NCBI GenBank assembly: GCA_045603485.1
Contig: JAZUMF010000071.1
Location: 1 to 23,889, forward strand
Direction of reading: 5' to 3'
Origin: RGIG5952 sp045603485
GTDB taxonomy: Bacteria; Verrucomicrobiota; Kiritimatiellia; RFP12; JAAYLN01
Length of the DNA stretch: 23,889 nt
The notes beneath the pieces were generated by a model. It was not told the origin of the DNA and made no database searches. It was given only the letters and a program-made list of their open reading frames with translations. Position numbers and translations under genes: made by a program. Within the stretch, counting starts at the first letter, position 1. Each line of letters opens with the position of its first letter. This document shows, in pieces, positions 1 to 6,411 of the stretch.

Positions 1-533
1 TCGCTGAGCAAAACAACAAAGATAGAGTTGCATTACTAAAGACTAGAGGTGGGGTAGTTGACAAACCTATTGCCACTAATGAGACAATCATTTCACTTAT
101 TGATAATCGAGAAAAGAAAGACGATAAGTTATTAAACTTTAGGCATGATTTAGAGCGAAAATTACATTTTGTAACTTTACTCAATTCCAAACCTGATAAT
201 GCGTCTATTCAACTTGTATTGACAGACAATGCCGAGTTTATTCTTAATCTTGACAAGAAAATAGCATTTGTACCATGCGGAGAAAATCAAGAAGTGACAA
301 ATGCCCGTCTTTATCAGGCATTGTTGGCTATATTTTCAACTCAAAGTGATATATTGACCCAAGATGGATTGATGATGACTTATAAAGCTGCAACAAACTT
401 AAAACTGGCCAAAAAACGCCGTACAACTTATCTCCAAGCAGTTAAAGAGGGTTGGGCTCCTGCCCCCACCAATGACATCCAAAGAGCGGTTTGGGATAAG
501 GTTAAGGCAGATATGGCAGTTGAAAAGAAGTAA
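1..533 (+). CDS. C-terminal part of an uncharacterised protein with EGWAPAPTND tail (5' end outside window)
   Basis: The reading frame is open from position 3 with no stop until the TAA at 531-533, so this is the last ~176 codons of a gene that begins upstream of the window; the TTG at 219 is not a convincing start. I do not recognise a characterised domain. The last ~75 residues match the end of the convergent gene 536-1396: both have a lysine/arginine-rich RR-x2-Y-x-QAV segment, then EGWA, PPTND or PAPTND, and a Q-x3-VW-x3-K helix. This gene ends two bases before the stop of that neighbour. The shared tail suggests two members of one paralogous, perhaps lineage-specific family. The function is unknown. 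The frame is supported by its length and by this homology. Confidence 0.75.
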   Translation, partial: AEQNNKDRVALLKTRGGVVDKPIATNETIISLIDNREKKDDKLLNFRHDLERKLHFVTLLNSKPDNASIQLVLTDNAEFILNLDKKIAFVPCGENQEVTNARLYQALLAIFSTQSDILTQDGLMMTYKAATNLKLAKKRRTTYLQAVKEGWAPAPTNDIQRAVWDKVKADMAVEKK

Positions 534-535
534 GG

Positions 536-1396
536 CTATTTTCGTAATGGGGCTGTGGCTCGCTTGGTTTTGTTTGTTTCGAGCCAAGCCTTAGCCTCTT
601 TCCAGACGACCTTTTGGTAGTCGTTGGTTGGAGGTGATGCCCAGCCCTCAATGACAGCCTGGCGGTAGGCTATTCTGCGTGGTTTTTTGACACCAAAGCG
701 ATTCATAAACTTATACATCTTTACCATATTCATAGGCTGTATATAGGCATGCTTGCAATTGTCAATTTCTTCAATTGTATAGAATGGTTGCATCATATCG
801 TTTTCCATATCCGAAAAACCTATTCCAACGATAAAACCAATAGCACGCCACATTTCCTTTGCAACTCTTAGTTCGGGAAGTGATGGGTCATTTTCAGAAT
901 TTATTTTAAGTTTATCAGCATTAACAAGACCAATACGCTCCTCTGGGAAAACCGAAAGTATAGGAAGTGTATCATCATTGTCTATTACAGCTACCAAAAA
1001 GAGAGGTGATTTCTCTTTGAAGATTTGTTGAGCCTTTAGAAGTGGTGCGTCATTCTTTCTTTCGAGTTTCAAGACATTTGCCTCAAGCTTTGAGCTTAAA
1101 TTATAAACGCGTGCTACCTCATCAATGGTCAATAAAGGCTTTGTACGCATATCAACAAATAAAGCTTTGGGACCAGTAGACGGAATATCTAAAATGCCGC
1201 CAGTTTTCTTCAAAACGCGCTCATCACGGGCCTTGACTTGCTCTAAGGTGTATTTACTATCCTTGGGGATTGGCTTTCCTGTGACTGGACTTATGTAATT
1301 GTCTGCCGTAATACCATTAGTTGACACTTCTCCCAAAATGAGACCGCTCATAGTAAATACTGCAAAAGCAAAAACGACAAAAATAGACATTTTCAT
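536..1396 (-). CDS. Exported protein of unknown function with EGWASPPTND C-terminal domain
   Basis: The 286-residue product starts with a signal-peptide-like stretch (charged MKM, then about 18 hydrophobic residues, small residues near 20-22), so it is probably exported. No characterised domain is recognised. The C-terminal ~110 residues, from LRVAKEMWRAIGF through RRIAYRQAVIEGWA and PPTNDYQKVVW, are paralogous to the end of the convergent gene at 1-533. The chosen ATG at 1396 has a GGAG ribosome-binding site at 1404-1407. It lies 15 nt after the stop of the membrane-anchored protein 2287-1412 and is presumably co-transcribed with it. The gene ends 2 bp from the convergent partner with no room for a separate terminator. 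A role at the envelope is inferred from the signal sequence and neighbours only. Confidence 0.8.
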   Translation of the reverse strand: MKMSIFVVFAFAVFTMSGLILGEVSTNGITADNYISPVTGKPIPKDSKYTLEQVKARDERVLKKTGGILDIPSTGPKALFVDMRTKPLLTIDEVARVYNLSSKLEANVLKLERKNDAPLLKAQQIFKEKSPLFLVAVIDNDDTLPILSVFPEERIGLVNADKLKINSENDPSLPELRVAKEMWRAIGFIVGIGFSDMENDMMQPFYTIEEIDNCKHAYIQPMNMVKMYKFMNRFGVKKPRRIAYRQAVIEGWASPPTNDYQKVVWKEAKAWLETNKTKRATAPLRK

Positions 1397-1411
1397 AATA
1401 AAACTCCAAAA

Positions 1412-2287
1412 TTACTTATCATCGTTAGCAGCATCAAGTTCGTCAAATGCCTTACGGACATGAGGAGGGATATTAAGAGGTTTATAACCCTCTTTCGAAA
1501 TAGATTCATTTAGCTCATCAGCCAAAGCCTTTGCCTCTGCGATCTTACCTTCCTTAACAAGCCCCATAACTTGTTTTAAGCCTTGAGCGCGAACAACTCT
1601 CTCAGCTTTAACGAATGAAGCAATCTCAACAACAAAGTCATCAAAAGTTCCGCCATTTTCAATATAATCTAAGGCAATACCTTTCATCTCAAGGTAGGCT
1701 TCAATCTTCTTAATTTCTTCATCGGTTTCATCCCCAATCATTTGATAGTCCTTCTTGAGAATCTTTACAACTTCATCTTGATTAAGCCCAACAAGAAAAG
1801 CAGGAATAAATGAACCATTTTCTATTGCCAAGCCCATAAAGTTTGCTTCAAAGGCGGTAGAAAATAGTTGACGAGGTGTAACATCTCTAAAGTTGCCCTC
1901 ATGATCACATTCGTATGTCTTACCATCAACAATAACGATGCGTGGCTTGCCAGGCGTAGGCGCAGGGAAGGTAAAAAGCCTGCCATCGGGAAGCCTCATC
2001 TCTCCAGCCTTCTTTTGGTATGTATTAGTATTGCTAGAAGCATCATGCTTTGTAGGCTTAACCACAGCCGTACTATTTTCTTTTACCTCCTGTGCACCTA
2101 TGGGTGTAGGAGGCTTTGCCTTAGGCTGCTCCTTCACAACCTCCTCGGCAGTCTCTACTGGAACCGTCTTGTCATCATGGGATAACAACACAAACGCTCC
2201 AATAGCCAAGATAGCAATAGCAATTAAGGGCAAGAAAATCTGATGTTTCTTACTCCTTCTTTGAGAACTGGTAACAACCCTCGCCAT
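1412..2287 (-). CDS. Membrane-anchored periplasmic protein of unknown function
   Basis: The 291-residue product has a basic N-terminus (SQRRSKKH), one transmembrane segment at about residues 17-36, a proline/lysine-rich spacer to about 75, and a mostly helical soluble part. This is a type II single-pass topology with the bulk outside the cytoplasm. No known domain was recognised. I chose the ATG at 2287 rather than the in-frame ATG at 2308 because a GGGAG ribosome-binding site sits just upstream of 2287, while 2308 lies inside the perfect palindrome (2308-2337) that terminates the preceding gene. It is followed after 15 nt by the exported protein 1396-536. Because the palindrome stands only about 20 nt before the start codon, expression probably depends on read-through or on a promoter overlapping it. 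Confidence 0.8.
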   Translation of the reverse strand: MARVVTSSQRRSKKHQIFLPLIAIAILAIGAFVLLSHDDKTVPVETAEEVVKEQPKAKPPTPIGAQEVKENSTAVVKPTKHDASSNTNTYQKKAGEMRLPDGRLFTFPAPTPGKPRIVIVDGKTYECDHEGNFRDVTPRQLFSTAFEANFMGLAIENGSFIPAFLVGLNQDEVVKILKKDYQMIGDETDEEIKKIEAYLEMKGIALDYIENGGTFDDFVVEIASFVKAERVVRAQGLKQVMGLVKEGKIAEAKALADELNESISKEGYKPLNIPPHVRKAFDELDAANDDK

Positions 2288-2307
2288 AAAACTCCCTCGC
2301 AAAAACA

Positions 2308-2337
2308 AAAACCCTGGAAGAATTCTTCCAGGGTTTT
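2308..2337 (-). terminator. Perfect 30-bp palindrome: intrinsic terminator after the PEP-CTERM gene
   Basis: Positions 2308-2337 form a perfect palindrome centred on AATT, with a stem including CCCTGGAAG and CTTCCAGGG flanked by A4 and T4 runs. Read on the minus strand it is followed by TTTTTG then TTTT, the form of a rho-independent terminator. It lies 31 bp after the stop of the PEP-CTERM gene. The plus-strand form also ends in TTTT, so it could work in both directions. It separates the highly repetitive secreted-protein genes from the two downstream genes. Confidence 0.85.
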
Positions 2338-2368
2338 GCCAAACAAACGGGTTAAGAAACCCTGTGAA

Positions 2369-2941
2369 TTAAGCAACCTTACGCTTCAAGCCAACTGCGG
2401 CAAGACCGAGGGCAAGAAGAGCAATGGTTGTTGGCTCAGGAACTGCGCCACCATAAGTCTGCCATGAACCAGAGGCAATAGTGGTAGCGACATTACCAGT
2501 AGCAAAGGTTACTGATGCTGCAGACGAGTTGTTAAGGGTCTTGGTCATATTGTCTTGACCTGAGATTACCTGAAACTTTGTAGTACCAGCAGTAAGTTCT
2601 TCAGTATCAAAGAGTACAAACGCAGCCGTGTAAGTTGTTGGATACACATCAGGAACCAAAGTTTTACCAGAATTGGTTGAAGCCGCAGAACCGATACCAG
2701 TAGCAGTTGTGCCAATTGTACCTGTACCAAATGCGTAAGATGTCCATGTTGCCGCATCTGCGCTTGAAAGGAGCGAGGTGAGTTGTGCAACTGACTCTAC
2801 ACCATTTTCACCGATTACGAAGAAACCATAAGTGCAACCTGCATAAGTTGTGCTACCAGTAACAAGCGACCAACCTACTGCTGCTGCTTGAACTGAAACG
2901 GCAAGTGAAACAACTGCAATAAAAGCAAGAACTTTTTTCAT
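2369..2941 (-). CDS. PEP-CTERM sorting-domain protein
   Basis: The 190-residue protein has an N-terminal signal peptide (MKKVLAFIAVVSLAVSVQA) and a classical PEP-CTERM tail: VPEPTTIALLALG, a hydrophobic helix, and a terminal basic GLKRK cluster at about residues 167-189. Such tails are recognised by exosortase (XrtA/EpsH-type), which anchors or processes the protein at the envelope; no exosortase gene is in this window. The middle is rich in Ser, Thr, Gly and Ala with almost no charge, typical of exported structural or matrix proteins. A GGAG ribosome-binding site precedes the ATG at 2941. It follows the repeat protein 3720-2971 after 29 nt, so both are probably one transcription unit that ends at the palindrome 2308-2337. 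Confidence 0.9.
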   Translation of the reverse strand: MKKVLAFIAVVSLAVSVQAAAVGWSLVTGSTTYAGCTYGFFVIGENGVESVAQLTSLLSSADAATWTSYAFGTGTIGTTATGIGSAASTNSGKTLVPDVYPTTYTAAFVLFDTEELTAGTTKFQVISGQDNMTKTLNNSSAASVTFATGNVATTIASGSWQTYGGAVPEPTTIALLALGLAAVGLKRKVA

Positions 2942-2970
2942 TATTAGACTCCAGTTTGTTTGTTAAAAGA

Positions 2971-3720
2971 TTAAAGGCTGTAAGGAACAACAAGCTGACC
3001 CTCAAGGTCGGCATCAAAACCATTAAGGACAAACCCCTGACCTGGCTGAATAGAAACGCTTACAGGAGTTCCGCCCTCATCGCCCCAGAAATAATCAGTG
3101 GCTTCTGCATTTGGATCATTAGCAGGATCCCACAATGTATAACTGGCAACAGGAGCAGGAGTGCCATCCCAAACCTCAAGAACCTCGCCACCCCAACCAT
3201 TGGAGGTTGCAATCTTGATATTTTGAATTGGGAGTGCCGCCGCAAAAGGATTGCTCATGAAACCATATCCGCTAATGGTTGTGAACGATGCGCTCTCAGT
3301 TAAAACTTCACCCTCTGTTGACTTACCCAAATCAGCGTCAAAACCATTGAGGACAATTCCTTGACCTGGCTGAATAGAAACGCTTACAGGAGTTCCGCCC
3401 TCATCGCCCCAGAAATAATCAGTGGCTTCTGCATTTGGATCATTAGCAGGATCCCACAATGTATAACTGGCAACAGGAGCAGGGGTGCCATCCCAAATTT
3501 CAAGAACCTCGCCACCCCAACCATTGGAGGTTGCAATCTTAAGGTTATTGATATTTGCGGTATTGAAACCAATCTGTGCAAATGGGATACCTGTGAAATC
3601 GTAACCAGATATTGTTGCACCAGAGTTGTCAAACCCAACTACATTTGCGCTCTTAACTTCGCCCTGGGCAATTCCAGCGGCTACTGCGAGAGCAGAAAAT
3701 ACTGTAACTAACTTATTCAT
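2971..3720 (-). CDS. Secreted protein with two nearly identical tandem repeats
   Basis: The 249-residue product has a signal peptide (about residues 1-20) followed by a SANVVGF segment, which I associate from memory with secreted proteins of PVC bacteria. It then has two units, each starting with an ISGY-x-F segment and carrying an IATSNGWGGEVLE block, a WDGTPAPVASYTLWD block, YFWGDEGGTP and a closing QPGQG-x-VLNGFDADL block. Residues ~61-120 and ~169-228 differ at only about two positions. No enzyme motif is seen; the pattern suggests a beta-rich surface or secreted structural protein. The ATG at 3720 has only a weak purine stretch upstream. It precedes the PEP-CTERM gene by 29 nt. The function is unknown. 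Confidence 0.85.
   Translation of the reverse strand: MNKLVTVFSALAVAAGIAQGEVKSANVVGFDNSGATISGYDFTGIPFAQIGFNTANINNLKIATSNGWGGEVLEIWDGTPAPVASYTLWDPANDPNAEATDYFWGDEGGTPVSVSIQPGQGIVLNGFDADLGKSTEGEVLTESASFTTISGYGFMSNPFAAALPIQNIKIATSNGWGGEVLEVWDGTPAPVASYTLWDPANDPNAEATDYFWGDEGGTPVSVSIQPGQGFVLNGFDADLEGQLVVPYSL
3038..3216. repeat. Direct repeat copy 1 within the secreted repeat protein gene
   Basis: This 179-bp block is repeated at 3362-3540 with an offset of exactly 324 bp (108 codons). By eye the two copies differ at three bases (one A/G change and a CC/TT pair). Weaker similarity extends about 35 bp beyond the lower-coordinate end. Confidence 0.95.
3362..3540. repeat. Direct repeat copy 2 within the secreted repeat protein gene
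   Basis: This is the partner of the block at 3038-3216, about 98% identical by direct reading. The offset is a multiple of three, so the duplication keeps the reading frame. The near-identity includes synonymous sites, which points to a recent duplication or gene conversion. Confidence 0.95.
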
Positions 3721-3753
3721 TTTTTTCTTGCCGCTATTTAGGTGATTTTGTTA

Positions 3754-3782
3754 TTGAAATTTAGGTGCAAATTCGCTATAAT
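3754..3782 (+). promoter_or_regulatory. Sigma-70-type promoter for the DUF4160/DUF2442 pair
   Basis: TTGAAA at 3754-3759 and a perfect TATAAT at 3777-3782 are separated by 17 bp. The predicted transcription start near 3789 is followed by a strong GGAAGGAGAT ribosome-binding site and the ATG at 3806. It is the clearest housekeeping promoter in the window. Confidence 0.85.
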
Positions 3783-3805
3783 ATAGGCAGGAAGGAGATA
3801 CACAA

Positions 3806-4066
3806 ATGCCAATTATATCAATGTTCTACGGGATTATTGTTAGGATGTATAACAACGGAGAGCATAACCCTCCACATTTTCATGCAACATATCAAGGGTA
3901 TAACGCAGTATTTAATATGGAGGGAGAATTAACGGGCGGTGAAATGCCGAAAAAACAGATTAAACTTATCTCGGCTTGGGCCGAACTTCACAAAGATGAG
4001 CTTTTAGCAAACTGGGAGCTTGCAATGAGCGAGCAACCGCTTTATAAAATTGATCCTTTGCGTTAG
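3806..4066 (+). CDS. DUF4160 domain protein
   Basis: The 86-residue protein matches the DUF4160 pattern along its whole length: MPIISMFYGIIVRMY at the start, the hallmark HNPPHFHA segment at about residues 20-27, a central beta region, then ISAWAELHKDELLANWELA and a short PL tail. Members are small and usually sit next to a DUF2442 gene, as here (4110-4367). The pair has been suggested to act like a toxin-antitoxin module, but as far as I know the biochemistry is not settled. The histidine-rich HFHA segment could bind metal. A strong ribosome-binding site and a near-consensus promoter precede it. It is transcribed away from the secreted-protein cluster. Confidence 0.9.
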   Translation: MPIISMFYGIIVRMYNNGEHNPPHFHATYQGYNAVFNMEGELTGGEMPKKQIKLISAWAELHKDELLANWELAMSEQPLYKIDPLR

Positions 4067-4109
4067 GATTGATAGCATTTTTTGAACAATAGGAAGGAGT
4101 GTAATTGTT

Positions 4110-4367
4110 ATGAATAGTCCAGCATGGGTTGTAAAAGAAGTGCTGCCTAAAGAGGATTATACTCTGCTCATAACTTTCGCAGATGGGGCTAAAAAGGTTT
4201 ATAATGCTCGACCTCTTCTGGGGAAAGCCATTTATTCTTCTTTGAAAAATATTGATTTTTTCTTATGTGCCAAGGCTGAATGTGGAACTGTTGTTTGGAA
4301 TGATGATGTAGATATAGCCCCTGAACATTTATATGAGTGTTCAGAACCTTTGGTTATCAACGGGTAG
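4110..4367 (+). CDS. DUF2442 domain protein
   Basis: The 85-residue product fits DUF2442: a V-KEVLP opening, a YTLLITFADGAKKVYNARPLL core, and a GTVVWNDDVDIAPEHLYE ending. DUF2442 proteins are small, likely DNA- or partner-binding, and commonly follow DUF4160 genes. An AAGGAG ribosome-binding site lies about 10 nt before the ATG. It starts 43 nt after the DUF4160 stop and has no visible promoter of its own, so both are probably one transcript from the promoter at 3754-3782. The GC-rich hairpin at 4505-4526, followed by ATTTTTCT, may end this transcript. Confidence 0.88.
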   Translation: MNSPAWVVKEVLPKEDYTLLITFADGAKKVYNARPLLGKAIYSSLKNIDFFLCAKAECGTVVWNDDVDIAPEHLYECSEPLVING

Positions 4368-4800
4368 AGTTTTATCCTAAATTCGGCAGTTGTAGGCTAA
4401 TAATCACCATTTGAGACAATAGCTTTGAGTCAAGATTTTGGTATATCAAGTCTAATGGTCTTTATTAATTGGAAACAACTTATTTGAAACAACTTACCTT
4501 TGACGCACGGGCTAACTCGCCCGTGCCCATTTTTCTCATTGTTGAAAGCAATTATATTTGAAGACCACACTGAAGTAGATGAGCGCGGGCATGTTAGCCC
4601 GCGCACCTCTTAAAAGTTGTTTTTATCAGTTGTTCTGGTTGTTTCCAATCTCAAAGCGCGAAACACCACTTAACCCAATCCTATCAATCTTGTCAAAAAA
4701 CTCAATCTGTAAATCAACACAAAGGTGCAGAGACTTTGTGATGCTTTGGCAGTTGGTTATTCAGTGCAAAATGAGATTACGGTGTGGAAGATTGATGAGT
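4368..4800. other. 433-bp region without a convincing gene
   Basis: The stretch between the DUF2442 gene and the stop of the oxidoreductase holds the inverted-repeat element 4468-4649 with its two GC-rich hairpins. A short open stretch at 4713-4808 (+) reads VQRLCDALAVGYSVQNEITV then WKIDEF before a stop. It looks protein-like and could be a decayed gene end, but it is too short to call. Nothing else is evident. Confidence 0.6.
4468..4649. repeat. Inverted-repeat element with two REP-like hairpins (BIME/MITE-like)
   Basis: The ends are a perfect 12-bp inverted repeat, ATTGGAAACAAC at 4468-4479 and its complement at 4638-4649. Inside are two related hairpins in opposite orientation: 4505-4526 (stem GCACGGGC, loop TAACTC) and 4583-4604 (stem GCGCGGGC, loop ATGTTA). 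In one orientation both read GCRCGGGC-N3-TTA-GCCCGYGC. A head-to-head REP pair flanked by inverted ends is the architecture of a bacterial interspersed mosaic element or a small non-autonomous mobile element. No target-site duplication is visible. There is no coding capacity, so any movement would need a protein supplied elsewhere, possibly the RAYT at 23606-23889. Confidence 0.7.
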
Positions 4801-6309
4801 TTAGCTAACTTTGATGTCGGCGTTTATCAACCAATCTTTTAGTTCTGTTTTTAGAGTTTCGGGCGATGAGAGTTTTTCGGGGTAGGCCGAATCGCAATAT
4901 GACATTAGCGCTTGAGCGGCGAGAGAGTCGGGGTATTTCGCTGCGAGCGATTTAGCGTCGTCCAATGTCTTCGTGAACTCATCCATTCTGCTAATTAGTT
5001 CGCGGACGCGAGTTTGAACCGTCATTTTTGATTGAGCTTCTTTTATGTATGGATAGAGCTTAATGCCGTCAAGTGCGGCAATAATCAGTTCTGTCGCGTG
5101 GTTGAGCTTGATGATTGTCGGTGAGAAGTTCTTGGTTTCGTTTATATCTTGGTCTTCGGGGAATATTTTTGCCGGATCAAAGTGTTCTTGAGCGAAATTG
5201 TCGTTTCTGTATTGCTCTCTGACCGCTTTGTCTCGGAAATCTGGGATTTCTACGGGGACGCCTCCTGCATACTGGCTTTTTACCGCCATGATGCCTGCTA
5301 ATGTTACATCACAGGCTGCATAGATATCCCATGCGGGTTTTGTGCCGAAGAGTAATGCGCTTGCAAAATCATAGATGACCCAGAAGTCTCCTCCGTTATG
5401 CCCGTATTTTGAGGCGAGCGTTAGGAGTTCATCATTGTCGATGGTGAGTTTAATTTTGGGACCGCCGCCACACTGTCCCAGTGATGCGGTGGGATCGCCC
5501 ATTCCTGATGTCAGATCGACAAAGGCGCGTGTTCCCCATATTTTTCTTGTGTGGGAATCGGAGGTAGAGGCACCCATCATATTGCGGACGATGCCGCCAT
5601 TGTCCATTATGACGAAGGATGGCTCCATGGAGCCCATTTCGCTTCCTGGAAGAAAGCCTGGTAGGTTTTTATTGCTGGGAGGTGCAATGACTTTAACGGG
5701 ACGATTGCCGGTGGTTTCCATTATCGGACCAAGGGAATGGGTGCAGTAGTAGTGGAAGTTTAACCAAGATCTCCAGGAATGGGCTTCATTGCCGGGGAGG
5801 AGCGGTTTGCCGAAGACCGTTGAGTAGCTTAGCAGTCGGCAGTTATGGACATAATCCGATTCTGCGTAGGCTAATTCTCCGAAATGCCCTTCCTTCCAAA
5901 GCTTTTTGATAAATCTATTGGTGTAGTTTTCGGCGAGCATATATAGTTTGCCGCTTTTTTCGACGGCTTCAACTAGCTTGACTCCTTCTGCAGGTGTGAA
6001 GAAGGATGTTACTTCGCAAAGAACATGCTTGCCTGCGTTAAGCGCCTTTATCGAGTCTCTTGTATGGGTAAAGAAGTATGTTGCCACTAGGACAGCATCA
6101 AAATCTTGAGCCAGGAATTCATCTTCATCATGGGTTATGAATGCGTCGGGGCAAATTTTTCTAAATTCTTCGCAAAGCGGTTCGCTGTAGTCGCAACCTG
6201 CAATGACTTCGATATTTAGCTTTGAGCAAAGGTTGATAAAGGTGCGTCCGCGTCCTAGTCCCCAAATTCCAAGGCGAATTTTTTTATCTGTATTGAAGAT
6301 GTTTTCCAT
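4801..6309 (-). CDS. Gfo/Idh/MocA family oxidoreductase (EKP lysine absent)
   Basis: The 502-residue product has an N-terminal Rossmann fold (IRLGIWGLGRGRTF, glycine motif at residues 17-21; acidic Asp40 after the second strand) and the family layout of FDAVLVAT, then GKHVLCE. The expected E-K-P motif reads E99-V100-T101, so the usual catalytic lysine is missing. A long C-terminal part carries AHSWRSWLNFHYYCTHSLGP and NGGIVRNMMG. Members of the superfamily oxidise or epimerise sugars or their derivatives with NAD(P); some are NAD-dependent glycosidases. The substrate cannot be named. The ATG at 6309 is chosen because AAGGA precedes it; the in-frame ATG at 6357 lies in the upstream terminator hairpin. 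It is transcribed separately from the ABC operon. Confidence 0.88.
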   Translation of the reverse strand: MENIFNTDKKIRLGIWGLGRGRTFINLCSKLNIEVIAGCDYSEPLCEEFRKICPDAFITHDEDEFLAQDFDAVLVATYFFTHTRDSIKALNAGKHVLCEVTSFFTPAEGVKLVEAVEKSGKLYMLAENYTNRFIKKLWKEGHFGELAYAESDYVHNCRLLSYSTVFGKPLLPGNEAHSWRSWLNFHYYCTHSLGPIMETTGNRPVKVIAPPSNKNLPGFLPGSEMGSMEPSFVIMDNGGIVRNMMGASTSDSHTRKIWGTRAFVDLTSGMGDPTASLGQCGGGPKIKLTIDNDELLTLASKYGHNGGDFWVIYDFASALLFGTKPAWDIYAACDVTLAGIMAVKSQYAGGVPVEIPDFRDKAVREQYRNDNFAQEHFDPAKIFPEDQDINETKNFSPTIIKLNHATELIIAALDGIKLYPYIKEAQSKMTVQTRVRELISRMDEFTKTLDDAKSLAAKYPDSLAAQALMSYCDSAYPEKLSSPETLKTELKDWLINADIKVS

Positions 6310-6355
6310 GAGTTGTAGTCCTTCGGTTTTGATGTGCAGATTAAGATGTCTTATC

Positions 6356-6393
6356 AAAAAAGCCGCATTGACAGGTGTCTATGCGGCTTTTTT
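6356..6393 (-). terminator. Intrinsic terminator of the OPT-ABC operon
   Basis: Stem arms at 6356-6368 and 6381-6393 (AAAAAAGCCGCAT with its complement, 13 bp) are perfectly paired. The minus-strand transcript ends the hairpin in TTTTTT. It starts 18 nt after the stop of the last ATPase gene at 6412. Confidence 0.9.
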
Positions 6394-6411
6394 GGTGTTG
6401 GTGCAAACTTT

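Noticed and set aside
219..533. Independent 104-residue gene starting at TTG 219
   Set aside because: The frame is open to the window edge, so this is the end of a longer gene, and there is no ribosome-binding site at 219.
4579..4842. 87-codon plus-strand frame over the right REP-like hairpin
   Set aside because: It spans a palindrome and inverted repeat end, overlaps the oxidoreductase stop and has no recognisable product.
6310..6357. N-terminal extension of the oxidoreductase to ATG 6357
   Set aside because: The extension lies in the terminator hairpin of the upstream operon; the ATG at 6309 has a ribosome-binding site and leads directly into the Rossmann fold.
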